DNA of 64,000 nucleotides from Catonia carolina (GCA_035578175.1 JAQMRL010000003.1:55226672-55290671); one strand, 5' to 3'. Counted from the stretch's first letter, positions 11,803 through 23,512 are shown. Notes: generated from the sequence alone by a model not told the origin. A program made the numbers and translations.

Positions 11803-12224
11803 TATAAATTTACAAGAAAGTGTAGTGTACATAATGTGTTCTTTTAATTAAATTGCAGTTTCTGTTCAGTATCTCTGAAGTAGTAACTGTACAATACAAT
11901 CCCTCATTAGTCTTAAAACTTAATTTCAGGCATTTGATCAAAAATAAATTGATAAGTACCAGTGGCGTAGATAAGGGGAGGGATCCAGAGTGTCCAGACC
12001 CCCCCCGAAATGTAAAAAAAAAAAAATTATTACAAAAATAGAAAATTTTACCAATAGCAGGAAATCTACCAAGTTAAATTAAATGACTAACTAAAATAAT
12101 TTATACTTAGCGTCACTTAACGAACTACTTTAATATTAGTTATTTTTTCAGATCATTGTAAAATCACCCCTTGTTTTAAGGTCGTTTTGGTTCTGCTGCG
12201 CTCGGCTTTTCAGGTCTAGTATAA
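11803..12224. other. Intergenic DNA
   Basis: No gene seen; contains C and A homopolymer runs near 12000-12025. Confidence 0.45.
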
Positions 12225-12655
12225 AAACATCCACCACTGTATACTAGGTGGAAGGGACTCGTTCTTCTGTACCGAAAAGAGTTTCAAGCGATCAGAACTG
12301 GCAAATGCTTCTACCAGGATAAGGTCCGACAGGATGACATCCGGATCACAAAATAAATTTTTAAGACACTAAGCAGTAGATCTAAGGTGTCGGATAAATG
12401 GTTTAAAGAAGTCAGAAAGGATATTGAGAAAAACGGAATAAACTGAGAAAACCTAAATAAACGAATTAAATTTAGACAACTAATTACGGACTTTAGAGCA
12501 TCGATGAAGAGTAAAAACGGAACACCGAGTGGACAGAAGAAAGGAGAAAAGCCTACAGTGAGCGAATGATGAGAAAGTGAGCTGCAAAAATACCTTCCAG
12601 AACTACCTAAAGTCACCTCACGTGATCTAAAATTGACCCTATACGAGAGAAAAAA
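12225..12655 (+). mobile_element. LINE C-terminal remnant, frameshifted
   Basis: Pieces in different frames read IFKTLSSRSKVSDKWFKEVR, KDIEKNGIN (stop), ENLNKRIKFRQLITDFRAS, then TEWTEERRKAYSERMMRK. Together they give the end of a LINE ORF2 (WF.EV..D...GI, then the WTEERRKAHSERM motif). Several frameshifts and stops show it is dead. The 101-codon minus-strand frame at 12311-12616 is its antisense shadow. Confidence 0.75.
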
Positions 12656-12826
12656 AATACTGGGGGGAAATTATAAGTTGAAATTTCTTTTGAAAAACGA
12701 TGGGTTTTAATTTTTTAAGAATTTTAAAAAAATATAGGTATTAGTAGTGATATTACGTCAAAACCGACACCCACAAAATTTTTATCTACGTCACTGGTAC
12801 GTACTGAATTAAACAATGTGCTAGTA

Positions 12827-12890
12827 TTTATACTTATCGATTTTTATCGTGATTTGTCCGTTTTAGAGTCTTCAGGGTGTCAAAACAATA
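12827..12890. repeat. Short dispersed repeat F, copy 2
   Basis: See 10418-10478; same orientation. Confidence 0.55.
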
Positions 12891-13523
12891 GACAAAATCA
12901 ATCAAACAAAATAATAGGATTTTTTTTAAATATTTTTTTAATGATTTAACAAATTAATCACTGTTATGATCACTAGTTATCAAATAATAAGATTCTAAAT
13001 TTTTGATGTATCATTATCATAGCGGTTACGATTGATTTTGTGTCTTATCACATGAATTTTCCAAACTACGAAAAATCTAACCCAATATCTTTAGTTTTTA
13101 CCCCAACACGTTTTACCAGTTGTAACATGTAAACATTAAAATCCTATACTAATAAATACATTATTTTTATCTGAAGAGACGTTGTTGATGTTCGCGTTAA
13201 GAAATATTCTTGGTATATCTGACCTTGATCAATGCAACAATTTTATCTGGAAATTCCACATCTGATTAGATTTCTATGAATCTTTTTCTATGAAGATCTT
13301 CTATGAATCTTTTTTAATTCCTTAGTAAAGTATTTCTAAGAAAATAATATATTTAATTAACGTTGGTTATTACTGCTATTATAAATACGGATAAGCCCGA
13401 TCGAAAGACTGGAAATCCTGGCTTAAACGTGAAGATGATTTTTTGGTTTATCCTCCTCAGCCTTAAAAATATAAACCGTGAAAAGCTAATTAGTTAACAA
13501 ACCTAACGTTTAATTTACAAGAA
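12891..13523. other. Intergenic DNA
   Basis: Nothing recognised. Confidence 0.5.
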
Positions 13524-13537
13524 ATAGTAATCCGACT

Positions 13538-13820
13538 AATGGGCATTGAAGACTCAATAATAGACCATATTGAGAGAAAACAACTGCACTGGTATGGTCA
13601 CATGCGAAGAATGAGCAACGTACGAATCCCACTGAAGGCATGGAACTGGAGACCGCAGCGAAATAGAAAAATAGGAAGACCGAGAGGGAGATGGATGGAA
13701 GGTATTGACAGAGCCATGGAAAGAAGAAACATAGAGGAGGAGTCATGGCAAGACAGGCAAAAATGCCGTTTTGACTGCGACAAACGACCCATAGTGTTGT
13801 AAATAGTCGCCACTATATAT
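13538..13820 (+). mobile_element. 5'-truncated LINE with 14-bp target duplication
   Basis: The open frame at 13539-13802 encodes IERKQLHWYGHMRRM, then RKIGRPRGRWMEGIDRAM and EESWQDRQK, and ends CDKRPIVL. This is the C-terminal end of a non-LTR retrotransposon ORF2; RT and endonuclease are gone. The same 14 bases ATAGTAATCCGACT occur at 13524-13537 and 13821-13834, immediately outside the element, which ends in (TA)n. The intact frame with a clean duplication suggests a fairly young insertion. The initial Met is a product of the truncation point, not a true start. Confidence 0.88.
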
Positions 13821-13949
13821 ATAGTAATCCGACTTTAATAATTAACATTACCTTTAAAAAAAGTATCTTTGTAAACTCGCTTTTTTATGAGCGACTGTAG
13901 TAGTTAACGGATCATGGTAGCTTTCAGTGTGTTAAAATTTTATGAACCC

Positions 13950-14017
13950 TTACCGGAAATTGAACCTGGAACTTTCCGCTTGCACTTCAGCTTAATCTGG
14001 TCTTCTAAATCACCGGT
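13950..14017 (-). mobile_element. Decayed tRNA-like SINE head, family K
   Basis: The minus strand contains GCGGAAAGTTCCAGGTTCAA, then TTTCCGG, a B-box-like stretch preceded by a tRNA-like arm. Similar pieces occur at 16352, 39200 and 51404. Confidence 0.4.
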
Positions 14018-14131
14018 ATTAATTTTATTGATTAATATTTTAATCTTTTTTATGTTCTTAATTAATTATTAATCCACTAATATTCGTTTTACATTTTAAT
14101 GTTTCCACATTGTTTTAATTATGTCGTTCTT

Positions 14132-15056
14132 ATTACCTTCTCTTGCCTATTCGAATATATAGGAAGGAAAGTATTGTTTTCATGTCGATTTTTCGAAACT
14201 AAGTTTTCACTGGATTTGCACGTTTTCAGATCCCCTGAACCCAAAATACATGTTTTTAGCGATTGGTCTGTGTGAACAGAATATCTCAAGATTGGAATAT
14301 CATAGGAAGTTGAAACTTAAATATTAAGTTAGATACTACTATCTGACCTGACACGAATATTTTCATCAAAATCGGTTAACTGGAAGTAGTAGTTTATTCG
14401 TATCATTTTTCACTTTTTTGCGAAAAAAAGGCTCCAACGATTTTTTTTGAAAATCGTCTCATTTACTAAATTTTTTATGCTCTACAAGATACGGTAGACG
14501 CCATGTCTGCTGAAATCCTTGGGAAGGCTGTTTTCTCGTAAAAAAATTGTTTTTAAAATTGCGGCTTTAATATGCATTTTAACGTAAAATTGTATATAAT
14601 AAAAGTTTTAGAGAATTTTAAATCCTACAACTTTTATTTCAAACATTTCTTTCTATAATGCTTAGTTCAGCGGTAATTGGCGACTTTCTGGGTTTTTTTT
14701 CATAAAAATCTGTAAAAAATCGATTTTATTTAAAATTTCAGCCTTATTATGCATTTTACGACAAAAGTGTGTACAATCAAATTTATAGGTAATTAAAAAA
14801 TTTACAAGTTTTATTTACAACATGTTTCTCTAAAGAGCCTAGTTTAGCGTGAAAGAGTGATTTTCCGTATTTTTACGCCAACTTGAAGGTGATTTTAATT
14901 TTACATCATTCACTCATGGATTAAAATAAGGTTATGTTTTTGAGGTTTTTTTTTTTTTTTGTTTATTTCTTATGGTTTATTACTTCTGTTAGGTTATATT
15001 GTTAATTATTTTCACTGGCAAAAGAAAGACGTGTGAGCGTTTCACACCAGATTTTT
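14132..15056 (+). mobile_element. Family A element, copy 3 (full length)
   Basis: Full-length like 9190-10133: CCTTCTCTTGCC at the 5' end, GGCAAAAGAAAG and the perfect hairpin GTGTGAgcgttTCACAC at the 3' end, then CAGATTTTTT. Non-coding. Confidence 0.87.
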
Positions 15057-15691
15057 TAAAATGTAATATGTTGTTACGGTTAGGCTATGTATAGACCCGC
15101 TCAAAATTCGTGATTTAATTGTTAGTATAATTCGTGATCCCCTTTTCCTCTTCGTGATGACTGACAAGTCTGTCGAAAGAATTGACAGCCCTGTTATTAG
15201 CTTTAATATAATTACTTAATAAACATTTCAACACACCACCTTCCTTCGCAGGTGACATCGTCTAGGTAGTTACATAACTAAGGTAATTAGATTGTAATCC
15301 TCGTGTATTGAAGGGGTATACCTTTTAACTTAAGCCAATTTATATGACAGTACAAACTTTAAGATTATAGTCATGAACACAGGTAGGATCGGTTAATTTT
15401 TTTTTATATTAGCATTCTCTTGGTAGGTTTATTGCTGCTTGTCTGCCTCGCGTCGATGCTTTTACAAACTGGGGCAAGGCTACTTCGCCTATACATGTTA
15501 GCAACGCGTTTCAATTCTTGTAAATCTTCTTTACCTTTTAATTTTATTTATCGGATAAATTCCCATACATTTTCATTGTTAACCCCGTTTTATCATTAAT
15601 TTATTCGTACTATTTATAGGTTTAACATCCGGAGTTTATTTATCCGTTTATTCGTTTCGGCAAAATATTTATTTCATCTTTAGGGATTTGT
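15057..15691. other. Intergenic DNA
   Basis: Nothing recognised apart from the 8-bp GGATTTGT at 15684-15691, the left target duplication of the next element. Confidence 0.5.
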
Positions 15692-16263
15692 GTTGCTGTT
15701 TAGGTCATCAACCGAAAGAATGGTTTTGAACCTCTAGAGGCTTTACTAAGTAAAACGAGGAGTGAGGTAGTTTACCACTGCCTTTCTCATTGAGTGGAAA
15801 AGTATTCTTATCAGCATTCCAGGCCCTCTGAAAAGCATCTACTTTCCAGCTTGCAAATGACACTTTCACTTCATTAACCGCAAAGTCTGGCTATATAATG
15901 AAATTCATTACCTACTCTCAGAGGAGATAACTCTAACTAGTGTCTTTTACACATCTACCTCTTTTGTTATTAATATCCAAATAACAGTTATAAAAAATTG
16001 ACTGTCTACGTCGCTTAGTTATTTATGACACCTTCACTTCATTCACCACTAGGTCTGGCTGTATAATGAAATTCATTTCCTACTCTCAGAGAAGATAACT
16101 GACTATAGTATCTTTTACACGTCTACGTTATCAGTTCTTAAATGCTTCAGTCATATAAGTGGCTGACCATGTGATAAGAAATATAATAAATTTTTGTAGC
16201 CCTGGAACTAGCAGATCGAATCCAAATAATGTAACATTCCACCTGCTTGTTATGGGAAAAAAA
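15692..16263 (-). mobile_element. Family B retroposon, internally rearranged copy
   Basis: On the minus strand it runs from about CCCATAACAAGCAGGTGGAA to the tail hairpin and AAACAGCAAC. It is about 180 bp longer than other copies. The block TATAATGAAATTCATT..GTCTTTTACAC occurs twice (about 15893 and 16050), as does a linked non-B block (AACAGTTATAAAA..CGCTTAGTTAT at 15971-16022 and 16295-16338). The second of these lies outside the B element. Flanked by GGATTTGT at 15684-15691 and 16264-16271. Confidence 0.75.
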
Positions 16264-16351
16264 GGATTTGTAATATAACTATTACACTGCTCCCAATTAA
16301 CAGTTATAAAACATTCTCTGTCTCCATCGCTTAGTTATGTTGTTCTAGATT

Positions 16352-16412
16352 ATTAACTATAAAGTAGAAGGTTCCAGTTTGATTTCTAGTTAAAATCTTT
16401 ATAAATTTTGTG
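16352..16412 (+). mobile_element. Decayed SINE fragment, family K
   Basis: Contains GAAGGTTCCAGTTTGATTTC, a B-box-like sequence matching the minus-strand pieces at 13950 and 39200. Confidence 0.35.
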
Positions 16413-16562
16413 ATTACGGGCAATACAATTTAAATAAAAAGTTTTAATTTTTCGGAATAGTAAGTTTTATTATCTTACTGGACTACGCAATAATAAATAA
16501 ATAAATAAGACTACTGTTTTAGTATTTGTTGATGAGACGTAACTATGTAAATTCTTGACTCC

Positions 16563-16569
16563 GTGCGCG

Positions 16570-16607
<38 letters not shown>
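16563..16607. repeat. (GC)n(AC)n compound microsatellite
   Basis: An alternating GC run passes directly into an AC run. Confidence 0.97.
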
Positions 16608-16608
<1 letters not shown>

Positions 16609-17295
16609 CAAAAACAACGAAGAAATCTTAAACTTGAAGCTTATGTAGCGGTAGTTGTTTTATGGGTGTGAAAGGAACGACAACGATGTGCAGTTCTTCC
16701 CCGTTGTCCGGCCAACTAAAAATTGTTCTACCTTAATCACACCTTAACTTTTGAAGACATTCTAGAAAACTCTCCAGTTTTGTTTAAAGGCGTGTTTTAG
16801 ATTAATATTAATTGGAAAGAATGAGGTGTTGAATATGCTGGAGGAATGGGGATAGTTTTAACTGGAAAGTTATGCAACATTTTTATTTTTGAATTAAAGA
16901 AAATTCTCTAGAACACTTCGATACTATTTTTATAGAACGTATTTTAAAATAAGGTTTCTATGTAAGCTGTTTTATGTACTTTTTTTGGTCAGTCGTAATT
17001 AGTTTGTATTTTGTCGTAGTTCTGCGGTAATTAGTGCTTCATATTATTTAGTTATTTTTCCCATATCCTTAACATTAACTCGTACAAGATGCTCAAGTTT
17101 TGAGCAAATATGTCTAAAGTGCAATATTTCTCACAAAGACTTGGTAGGCAGTCTCCTGAAAATTATATTAGGGTGGTGTTTTTATTGAGTGAACAAGGGA
17201 AGGTTGAAATAATACAATAGGCTCCCTTGTACTGCAGTGATAAGGGGCTTAAAGAACCGCCTGATCCGTCCTAATTAAATAATAATAAAATTCAT
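16608..17295. other. Intergenic DNA
   Basis: Nothing recognised. Confidence 0.5.
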
Positions 17296-18438
17296 TATTA
17301 CTTTTTCTTTTCCTATGTGAAATATTAGTAGGGAAACAAACGTTTTCATGTCGATGTGGGTGTGTTGAAAATATCGTATCTCAAAAACGGGTTAGCGTAC
17401 GAAGTTGAAACTTGGGACGTAAGTTAGTTACTACATGGGGATCCGACAAAAAGGATTCTTCAAAATTGGTCAACCAGAAGTGCAGTTTATTCGTGTAATT
17501 TTTCACTTTTTTGTAATTTTCTCTGGAACGATTTTGATTATAATAGTCTCATTTTTACTCTCATAGTTTATCTTTTAGTTGGTGCGTGGACTGTGTTTTT
17601 GTAATAATATATTTCTTCTAAGATTGTGGCCGTAATATTCATTTAAGAGCAAAAAGCTAATTTTAGTTAAAGAAAATAGAAAAACCTACAACTTATATTT
17701 CAAACATCTATTACTACAGTTCAGGGGTGTAGTTCACCGAAAAACCGGACAGATATTGACTTTTTTATTTTTTACATTTATTCGATTACTTGAAATTTCC
17801 TCTTAAAAATGGTGGTAGTTTTATAACTATTGGAATGATATTACTTTTATTGTTGTATTTTTTATGTATGTATGTCACAACAAATATTAATACAAGTATG
17901 TGTAAAACTCTTAGTTATTCTTATCTCTAAAGTAGAATTCCAGAAAATATCATTTTCTGACATTAAATTGTACTTTTATCAAATCATAAAATAGAAAATC
18001 AGTTTGAAATTTTTACAGCGTGCTCCTTACAGTAAAATGTCAGTTTTAACGTATCCAAATGTAAAAATATTGTATAGAAGATGAAAAGAACTTTTTTATA
18101 TATTCTTTTAATCGGTGGAAAACAACCATTTGAAAAAATCATAACTATTACAATTATGCATAAAACATAAAACGCGTACGTTAAAATGTAGAGTAAATTT
18201 CATAGTTTCATATTGAAAAACACAGAAGTAAAACATCTTAAGCGGTTTCTTGAGAAAAGTTAATTTTCATTAACATGGATTAGTATAGGGCGAACCACTC
18301 CCCTTAAGCGACAAGTGATTTTCCATAAGTCCAGTAGAGGTTGATTTTCATTTAGTCATCTTCTTATGACTAAAATTAAGTTTTGTTCTTCATTATTTAC
18401 TTTATAAGTCTTGTGAATGATTCACACCAGATTTTTTT
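17296..18438 (+). mobile_element. Family A element, copy 4 (diverged)
   Basis: Recognisable blocks: ATTACTTTTTCTTTTCC at the 5' end, TTTTCATGTCGATG, AGAAGTGCAGTTTATTCGTG, and at the 3' end the hairpin TGTGAAtgaTTCACA followed by CCAGATTTTTTT. It is longer and more diverged than copies 2 and 3, so probably older. Confidence 0.75.
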
Positions 18439-19754
18439 GTATGTATCTACTGTACTTATTTCTGATTTGCCCTTGAACATCAATATTCTCAGATAAACAT
18501 TCAATCGTGACTCCTTACATAATAGATTTGTGTGTGTACGAAGACGAACTAAATTGATTTGATAAGTATTAATTAATCTTAAACAAGTTACTTTGTTTTG
18601 TTTGATCCGAAATACTGTATTTTGTATTAAAATACTATAATGTAGTTTAAAAAAGAGGAATGAAGATTTCTTTTCGAAATAATTGACAGTATAAACGATG
18701 TAACGTACACGTCAGTAACATACAGGTAGACACAATTGTTCATTCTTTTGAAATAACATAACGTAATTGTAGTGGATACAATTACACTGCGTGAAATAGG
18801 AAGAGGACGACCATGGTTACGATACGTGAATCAAAGTAATTGATACCTAGGTGTTATCGGGGTCAGTAGCTCTAAACTTCTGTTAATAAAAAAAAATCAC
18901 GTTACACGTCGACACTAGTGTTTTCTAATAATGTAACATCTACTAAGATAAACTTAAATTATAAACTAACCAGTACAGATAGGGTTAAGTTAAATACAAA
19001 TACTGTAAAAGAAAATTTTATTAGCTAAAATTATATAATTTTATTTTATCCTAAGAACCAAAATTTATGTAATCCAACTGTGACCTTCGTTACATAATTA
19101 GAGTTTATTATTATATTTTGAATAGGCAGCTGCTTTGTAATTATTTATTGTTATTAAATAATAATAATAATAATAATACATTATGGTAAGTTATCTCACG
19201 TTTATAAACTGTGAATCCCCCAGCCAAAGGAAATATTGTAATGAAAAATGAAAGTTACCCATCCGAAGGCCTTATACGATCTCAGTAGTTCTTTTTTTAA
19301 TTTTTGTTCCTTTTTTTATTGACCATTACTTGGTCACGTCCAAACTATAAACCTTCAATTCGAGGTCAATTTATTTACATTTTCTTTCAGCTTATTTAAA
19401 TCAAAAAAGATATACTACGCGAGGTTTTCCATTTAGAAAAAAAAATTTCATTTTTCGTTCGTCTTGAAGTACGATTGAAAAATATACTTGAAAAAATACC
19501 TATGTTTAGTTTTGAAAAAATATATTAGCTTAACAGACTTGGATTCGGATTTTTTTGAACATTTGGATAATTGAACAAATCACACAATCATTACGGTTAC
19601 TTCGAAATTTTATTGCCGGAACCCGTTTTTTTAATGCATGAAATGTTGTAGGAAGAGTTTTCCAGGTTAGGCCTGTTTCTTCTCATTTTAAATGAAGTTT
19701 TCGTTATTAGGAATATCACAGTTTCTTAAGCAGAAATTTCAACCCCACTGAATC
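18439..19754. other. Intergenic DNA with an (AAT)n run
   Basis: (AAT)n at about 19156-19179. No gene found. Confidence 0.5.
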
Positions 19755-20000
19755 AAAGAAATGGAACAGGACATAAACGAAACCGAAATCTCTCTTGAAG
19801 ACCTAAAAAGAAAATCCGGAAATTACCACAAACTGAACAATACAAGACTTGAAAAGAAGCGACCGACCAATCGACAAAAAATAGTATTCCGACAAAGAGC
19901 ACTAGAAGAGATCAGAAAGATTGAAGGAATACTGGTGAAGAATCGAGGAAAGAAAGATCAGGAGGAAAAGTGCTCCAACAAAACAAAAACTGAAATAAGA
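19755..20000 (+). mobile_element. Possible LINE C-terminal remnant
   Basis: The open frame at 19761-20048 begins MEQDINETEISLEDLKRKSG and continues with KLNNTRLEKKRPTNRQ and a Lys/Arg/Glu-rich stretch. The layout (W..QV..D..E..IS.ED...R, then a basic helix) resembles the C-terminus of LINE ORF2 seen at 12225-12655. Similarity is by motif spacing only. A small lineage-specific protein cannot be excluded, but there is no promoter or splice evidence. Confidence 0.45.
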
Positions 20001-20449
20001 GTTTTCTTTTTTAATGAATGTAGTCTTTTGTGGCTTTTAACAAAGTAACGCGAAAGGAAGTGATGTTTCTGAAAAATTTAATTTATTATAATTTTTTTTA
20101 AATTACATAATTTTTCTTTGGTTTTGAATGGATGTTTTAAGTTTTGTAATTACTATTTTGTTGTATGTTTGATTATATATTTTAGTCTACTAATATTCTT
20201 ATTTTAAACCTGAAGAAATCAGCTGATAAAACTTGTTCATTTAGATAAAATCTCAAGACCTAAGGGAATTGTAATATAAGAACAGTAAGTACCGAGGTAA
20301 AGCGCTTTTAAAAATTTGCTCTGCTTTAATCCTCTTAATTTGTCTGATGTCCACTTCACAGATAACGACTTTAAAAGTGATGTATTTAATGTCCAGATAT
20401 ACGAGTATATCTTTTTTACTGTCTGTTAATCCTATAATATTACACAACA
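20001..20449. other. Intergenic DNA
   Basis: Nothing recognised. Confidence 0.5.
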
Positions 20450-20775
20450 ACTTGGCGTATGTTTGTTTGTTTGTCTAACTGTTCTCGAAAACGGCTCTAA
20501 CGATTTTTCTGAAAATTGTGTATAGGGGTTTTCAGGGTCTACAAATCAGTTGTAATATGCCTCATATTTGCGAAAAAATCGTTGACTCATTTAATTATTT
20601 ATGCTGTTTAAATTATTTATTTTACAGTAATTATTATGCCCAGATCCAGAACGAACCTAGGCTAAGGTGTTACAATATTACAGAGTTGTTAATACAGAAA
20701 TATAAAAGTGAAAAAATTAAACAGAAGTTGGTGAGAATTTCACAAGCCTTAACTTCTTCTTACGGTTGTTTTTTT
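20450..20775 (+). repeat. Dispersed repeat H, longest copy
   Basis: Contains TGCCCAGATCCAGAACGAAC, then CTAGGCTAAGGTG. The same core recurs at 55262 (+) and, inverted, at 54125 and 56284. The upstream AACGGCTCTAACGATTTTTC resembles the middle of family A, so this may be a distant relative or a composite. The 86-codon frame inside is not recognised. Confidence 0.5.
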
Positions 20776-21843
20776 TAAATCTCGATGGAGAATGCCCTGT
20801 AATTTTTTTACTTACAAGTATAATTTTTTAAACCATTTATAACCCGAATATTAATTAATACTGTTGCAACATATTCGACTAGCTTATTGCAATCAAACAA
20901 TCAGTTTTATGTATGCATAGATTATAAAATTATTCAGTGGTAATTGCTTTATTATAGTATTAAAATGTTAAATTGTTAACAACCATGATTAATTTATTCG
21001 GTACTTGTAATACAATTGAATTAAATACAATATTTTCAAAATTCATTTCTTTAAATATTTGATCATGTAGTAATTACACAAATATTAACTGCATAAATTT
21101 ACAATAATTTTTTTAATTACTCTTAAAACTTTGTTTATTACTAATTTTATTTTATTTTTTAATTACTTAGATTATAAATTTATTTTATTTTTCAGGTTAC
21201 ATCAATACGAATGCTGCTTTACAGTCACTTGCTCTCCATGGTAAGTTAGTTCAATGATTTTTCTAATTTTTTTATCCAATAAATATTTTTATTATTATTC
21301 TGCAGATAAAATATTTAAAGGGATTTTTTTTAACTGGTACAAACGGAATAAGCCGGGATTATATGGTATTCATAGATAATACTTTTTTTGTGTACCTCTG
21401 TTATAATTGAATTGTATTTATACAATTTTATTTATTCTATAGTTCTCCAAATTCGGTATTCTAAATCGATTTCTTTTATTTTTACAATTTAAATGGTTTA
21501 TATGACAAATTCACTCCGGTTAAATTTTATATTCATAGTTTCTTATTTATCCGTTATAAATCCTTATTTGGTTTGGGAGAAACATATTTTCTAACCGAAC
21601 GATTTGATTATTATAAGTGCTTTGTTTTACTTTCCTTGTACTTTCCAGGATATGGTTATTCATTACATACCTTTATAAAAAATATTTATTAACGAATTAA
21701 TTACTTACAATAAATATTATTGTTATCACAAATAAAATACAATAAACTACTTAACCTAGTAACAGACTGAATTTGTTACAAAATATTGTAAAACTTAACA
21801 CATAAACTGAACTAAAACTAAACATGGCTATTTGCAATCAAAT
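20776..21843. other. Intergenic DNA
   Basis: Nothing recognised; A+T-rich. Confidence 0.5.
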
Positions 21844-21856
21844 ACTTAGTTAACCT

Positions 21857-22250
21857 TGCCCATAACAGACAGGTGGAGTGTCAAATTATTTACACTCAAT
21901 CTGTTAGTTGCAGGGCTAAAATAAATAGTTCTGTCTTTTTATCACATGGTCAGGCAATTAAATGACTGAATCATTTAAAAACAGAAGAGGCAGAGGTGTA
22001 AAAGACACTAATCAGAGTTATCTCCTCTGAAAGTAATGAATTTCATTATACAGACAGACCCTGTGGTGAATGAAGTTAAAGTGTCATTTGCAGAGTGGAA
22101 AATTTGTGCTTTTTAGAGGGCTTGGCATGCTGATAAGCATACTTTTCCACTCAATGAGGAAGACAATTGTAAACCACTTCAGTCCTCGTTTTACTTAGTA
22201 AAACCTCTACAGGTTCAAACCACCTTTGGGCTGATGACCTAAACAACAAC
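21857..22250 (+). mobile_element. Family B retroposon, copy with perfect 13-bp target duplication
   Basis: 394 bp from TGCCCATAACAGACAGGTGG to CTGATGACCTAAACAACAAC. The 13-bp ACTTAGTTAACCT occurs at 21844-21856 and 22251-22263. The duplication length, sharp ends and CAA-rich 3' tail indicate insertion by LINE machinery. The sequence before the tail contains AGGTTCAAACC (B-box-like) and a short hairpin. No clear A box, so the RNA of origin is unknown. Inner frames carry stops. Confidence 0.92.
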
Positions 22251-22489
22251 ACTTAGTTAACCTCAGAATTTCCTCGTTTATCCGGACTAATTGAGACCGA
22301 AAGCGATTCAGAAAATTGAAATAATAGGGTATCGGTAAAAACTAAAAGTAATGGGGAATTTACCGTGTATTTATAGTATCTCGTTGGATAGAAACCATTA
22401 CAATGTGTTTATAAATAATTATTTACAAATGCTTAGTTATCCTTTTCAAAAAATACATTTATTTTCCATTGCTTTACTTTTGTATAGTG

Positions 22490-22612
22490 TTAAAAGGCAG
22501 CACGATCGTGTCGGTTTAAAAGCAGCTGGTGTGGTGTCGGGCTGCTGCTCCAAGTACGCTATGATTTTTCCAGCTGTAATTTCCATCTCACCGCGATGAA
22601 TCACCAAGTGCG
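22490..22612 (-). pseudogene. Tigger-like transposase C-terminal fragment
   Basis: The minus strand reads GEMEITAGKIIAYLEQQPDT, then TPAAFK. It resembles the end of Tigger/CENP-B-type transposases, which carry a helix ending in Y.EQQ..(A/T)TP before the final basic motif. No DDE catalytic residue remains. The 82-codon plus-strand frame at 22351-22599 is the antisense shadow. Confidence 0.5.
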
Positions 22613-22716
22613 GTAGCTTGCTTTTGATCGTTAGCTCGAGGCACTAATGCTTTAACAGTAAAGTACATACTATAATTGTACACTTTCAGTATTTGAACTT
22701 TGATAATTTGCCAATC

Positions 22717-23097
22717 TGCCCATAACAGACAGGTGGAGTGTCATATTATTTGCACTCAATCTGTTAGGTGCAGGACTAAAATAAATAGTTCTGTTTCTTA
22801 TCGCATGGTCAGCCAATTAAATGAATGAATCGTTTAAGTACAGACGAGGCAGAGGTGTAAAAGATACTAATCAGAGTTATGTCCTCTGAAAGTAATTATA
22901 CATCCAGGCCCTGTGAATGAAGTGAAGGTATCATTTGCAGAGTGGAAAATGTGTGCATTTCAGAGGGCTCGGCATGCTGATAAGCATACTTTTCCACTCA
23001 GTGAGGAAGGCAATTGTAAATTACCTCACTCCTCGTTTTACTTAGTAAAACCTCTACAGGTTCAAACCAGCCTTTCGGCTGATGACCTAAACAACAA
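22717..23097 (+). mobile_element. Family B retroposon, copy nested in the Tigger-like element
   Basis: Near full length, TGCCCATAACAGAC to CTAAACAACAA. No convincing target duplication. An open frame of 74 codons (from 22913) reads NEVKVSFAEWKMCAFQ and resembles frames in the copies at 26812 and 63739. Confidence 0.88.
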
Positions 23098-23417
23098 GTT
23101 AACAGTATACGGTATGTGGGATATCGCGATTTCTTGAACAAAAGTTTTATCTAGTTCAGATTGTTGTGGATAATCCGGATCAACGAGGGCTGCGTTAATG
23201 AGGTATTTAGCTGTAAGTACTTTATTTCATTTAACACAAACTTATTTCAATGGTTCACACATTACTAACTCCTTACAACTGTTTACACAGTGACTGGATT
23301 TGATTAAAGAACGGCCACTTTTAGACAACCAACCTCAAAATTTCTTGACGGACAAATAAATAAGATGTAATAGAACCTGGAAGAACGCAATAGAACACCC
23401 TGCACTATAATAAAAAG

Positions 23418-23512
23418 TGTGGAAGGCAATTGTAAACCACCTTTCTCCTTGCTTTACTTGGGAAAGCATCTAGAGGTTCAAACCAGTTTCGGCTGATGAC
23501 CTAAGCAACATA
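23418..23512 (+). mobile_element. Family B retroposon, 3' fragment
   Basis: GTGGAAGGCAATTGTAAACC through GGCTGATGACCTAAGCAACA; only the last 95 bp. Confidence 0.8.

Larger units (their letters stand above)
22264..23192 (-). mobile_element. Tigger/pogo-like DNA transposon remnant, split by a family B insertion
   Basis: The ends are inverted and similar: CAGAATTTCCTCGTTTATCC at 22264 (+) and CAGCCCTCGTTGATCCGGAT read on the minus strand from 23192. CAG..CCTCG.T.ATCCGGA ends are characteristic of pogo/Tigger elements. Without the B copy (22717-23097) only about 550 bp remain, so it is internally deleted and non-autonomous. Transposase remnant at 22490-22612. Confidence 0.6.

Noticed and set aside
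12311..12616. 101-codon minus-strand frame
   Set aside because: Antisense of a LINE C-terminal remnant that reads clearly on the plus strand.
22351..22599. 82-codon plus-strand frame
   Set aside because: Antisense of the Tigger-like transposase fragment.
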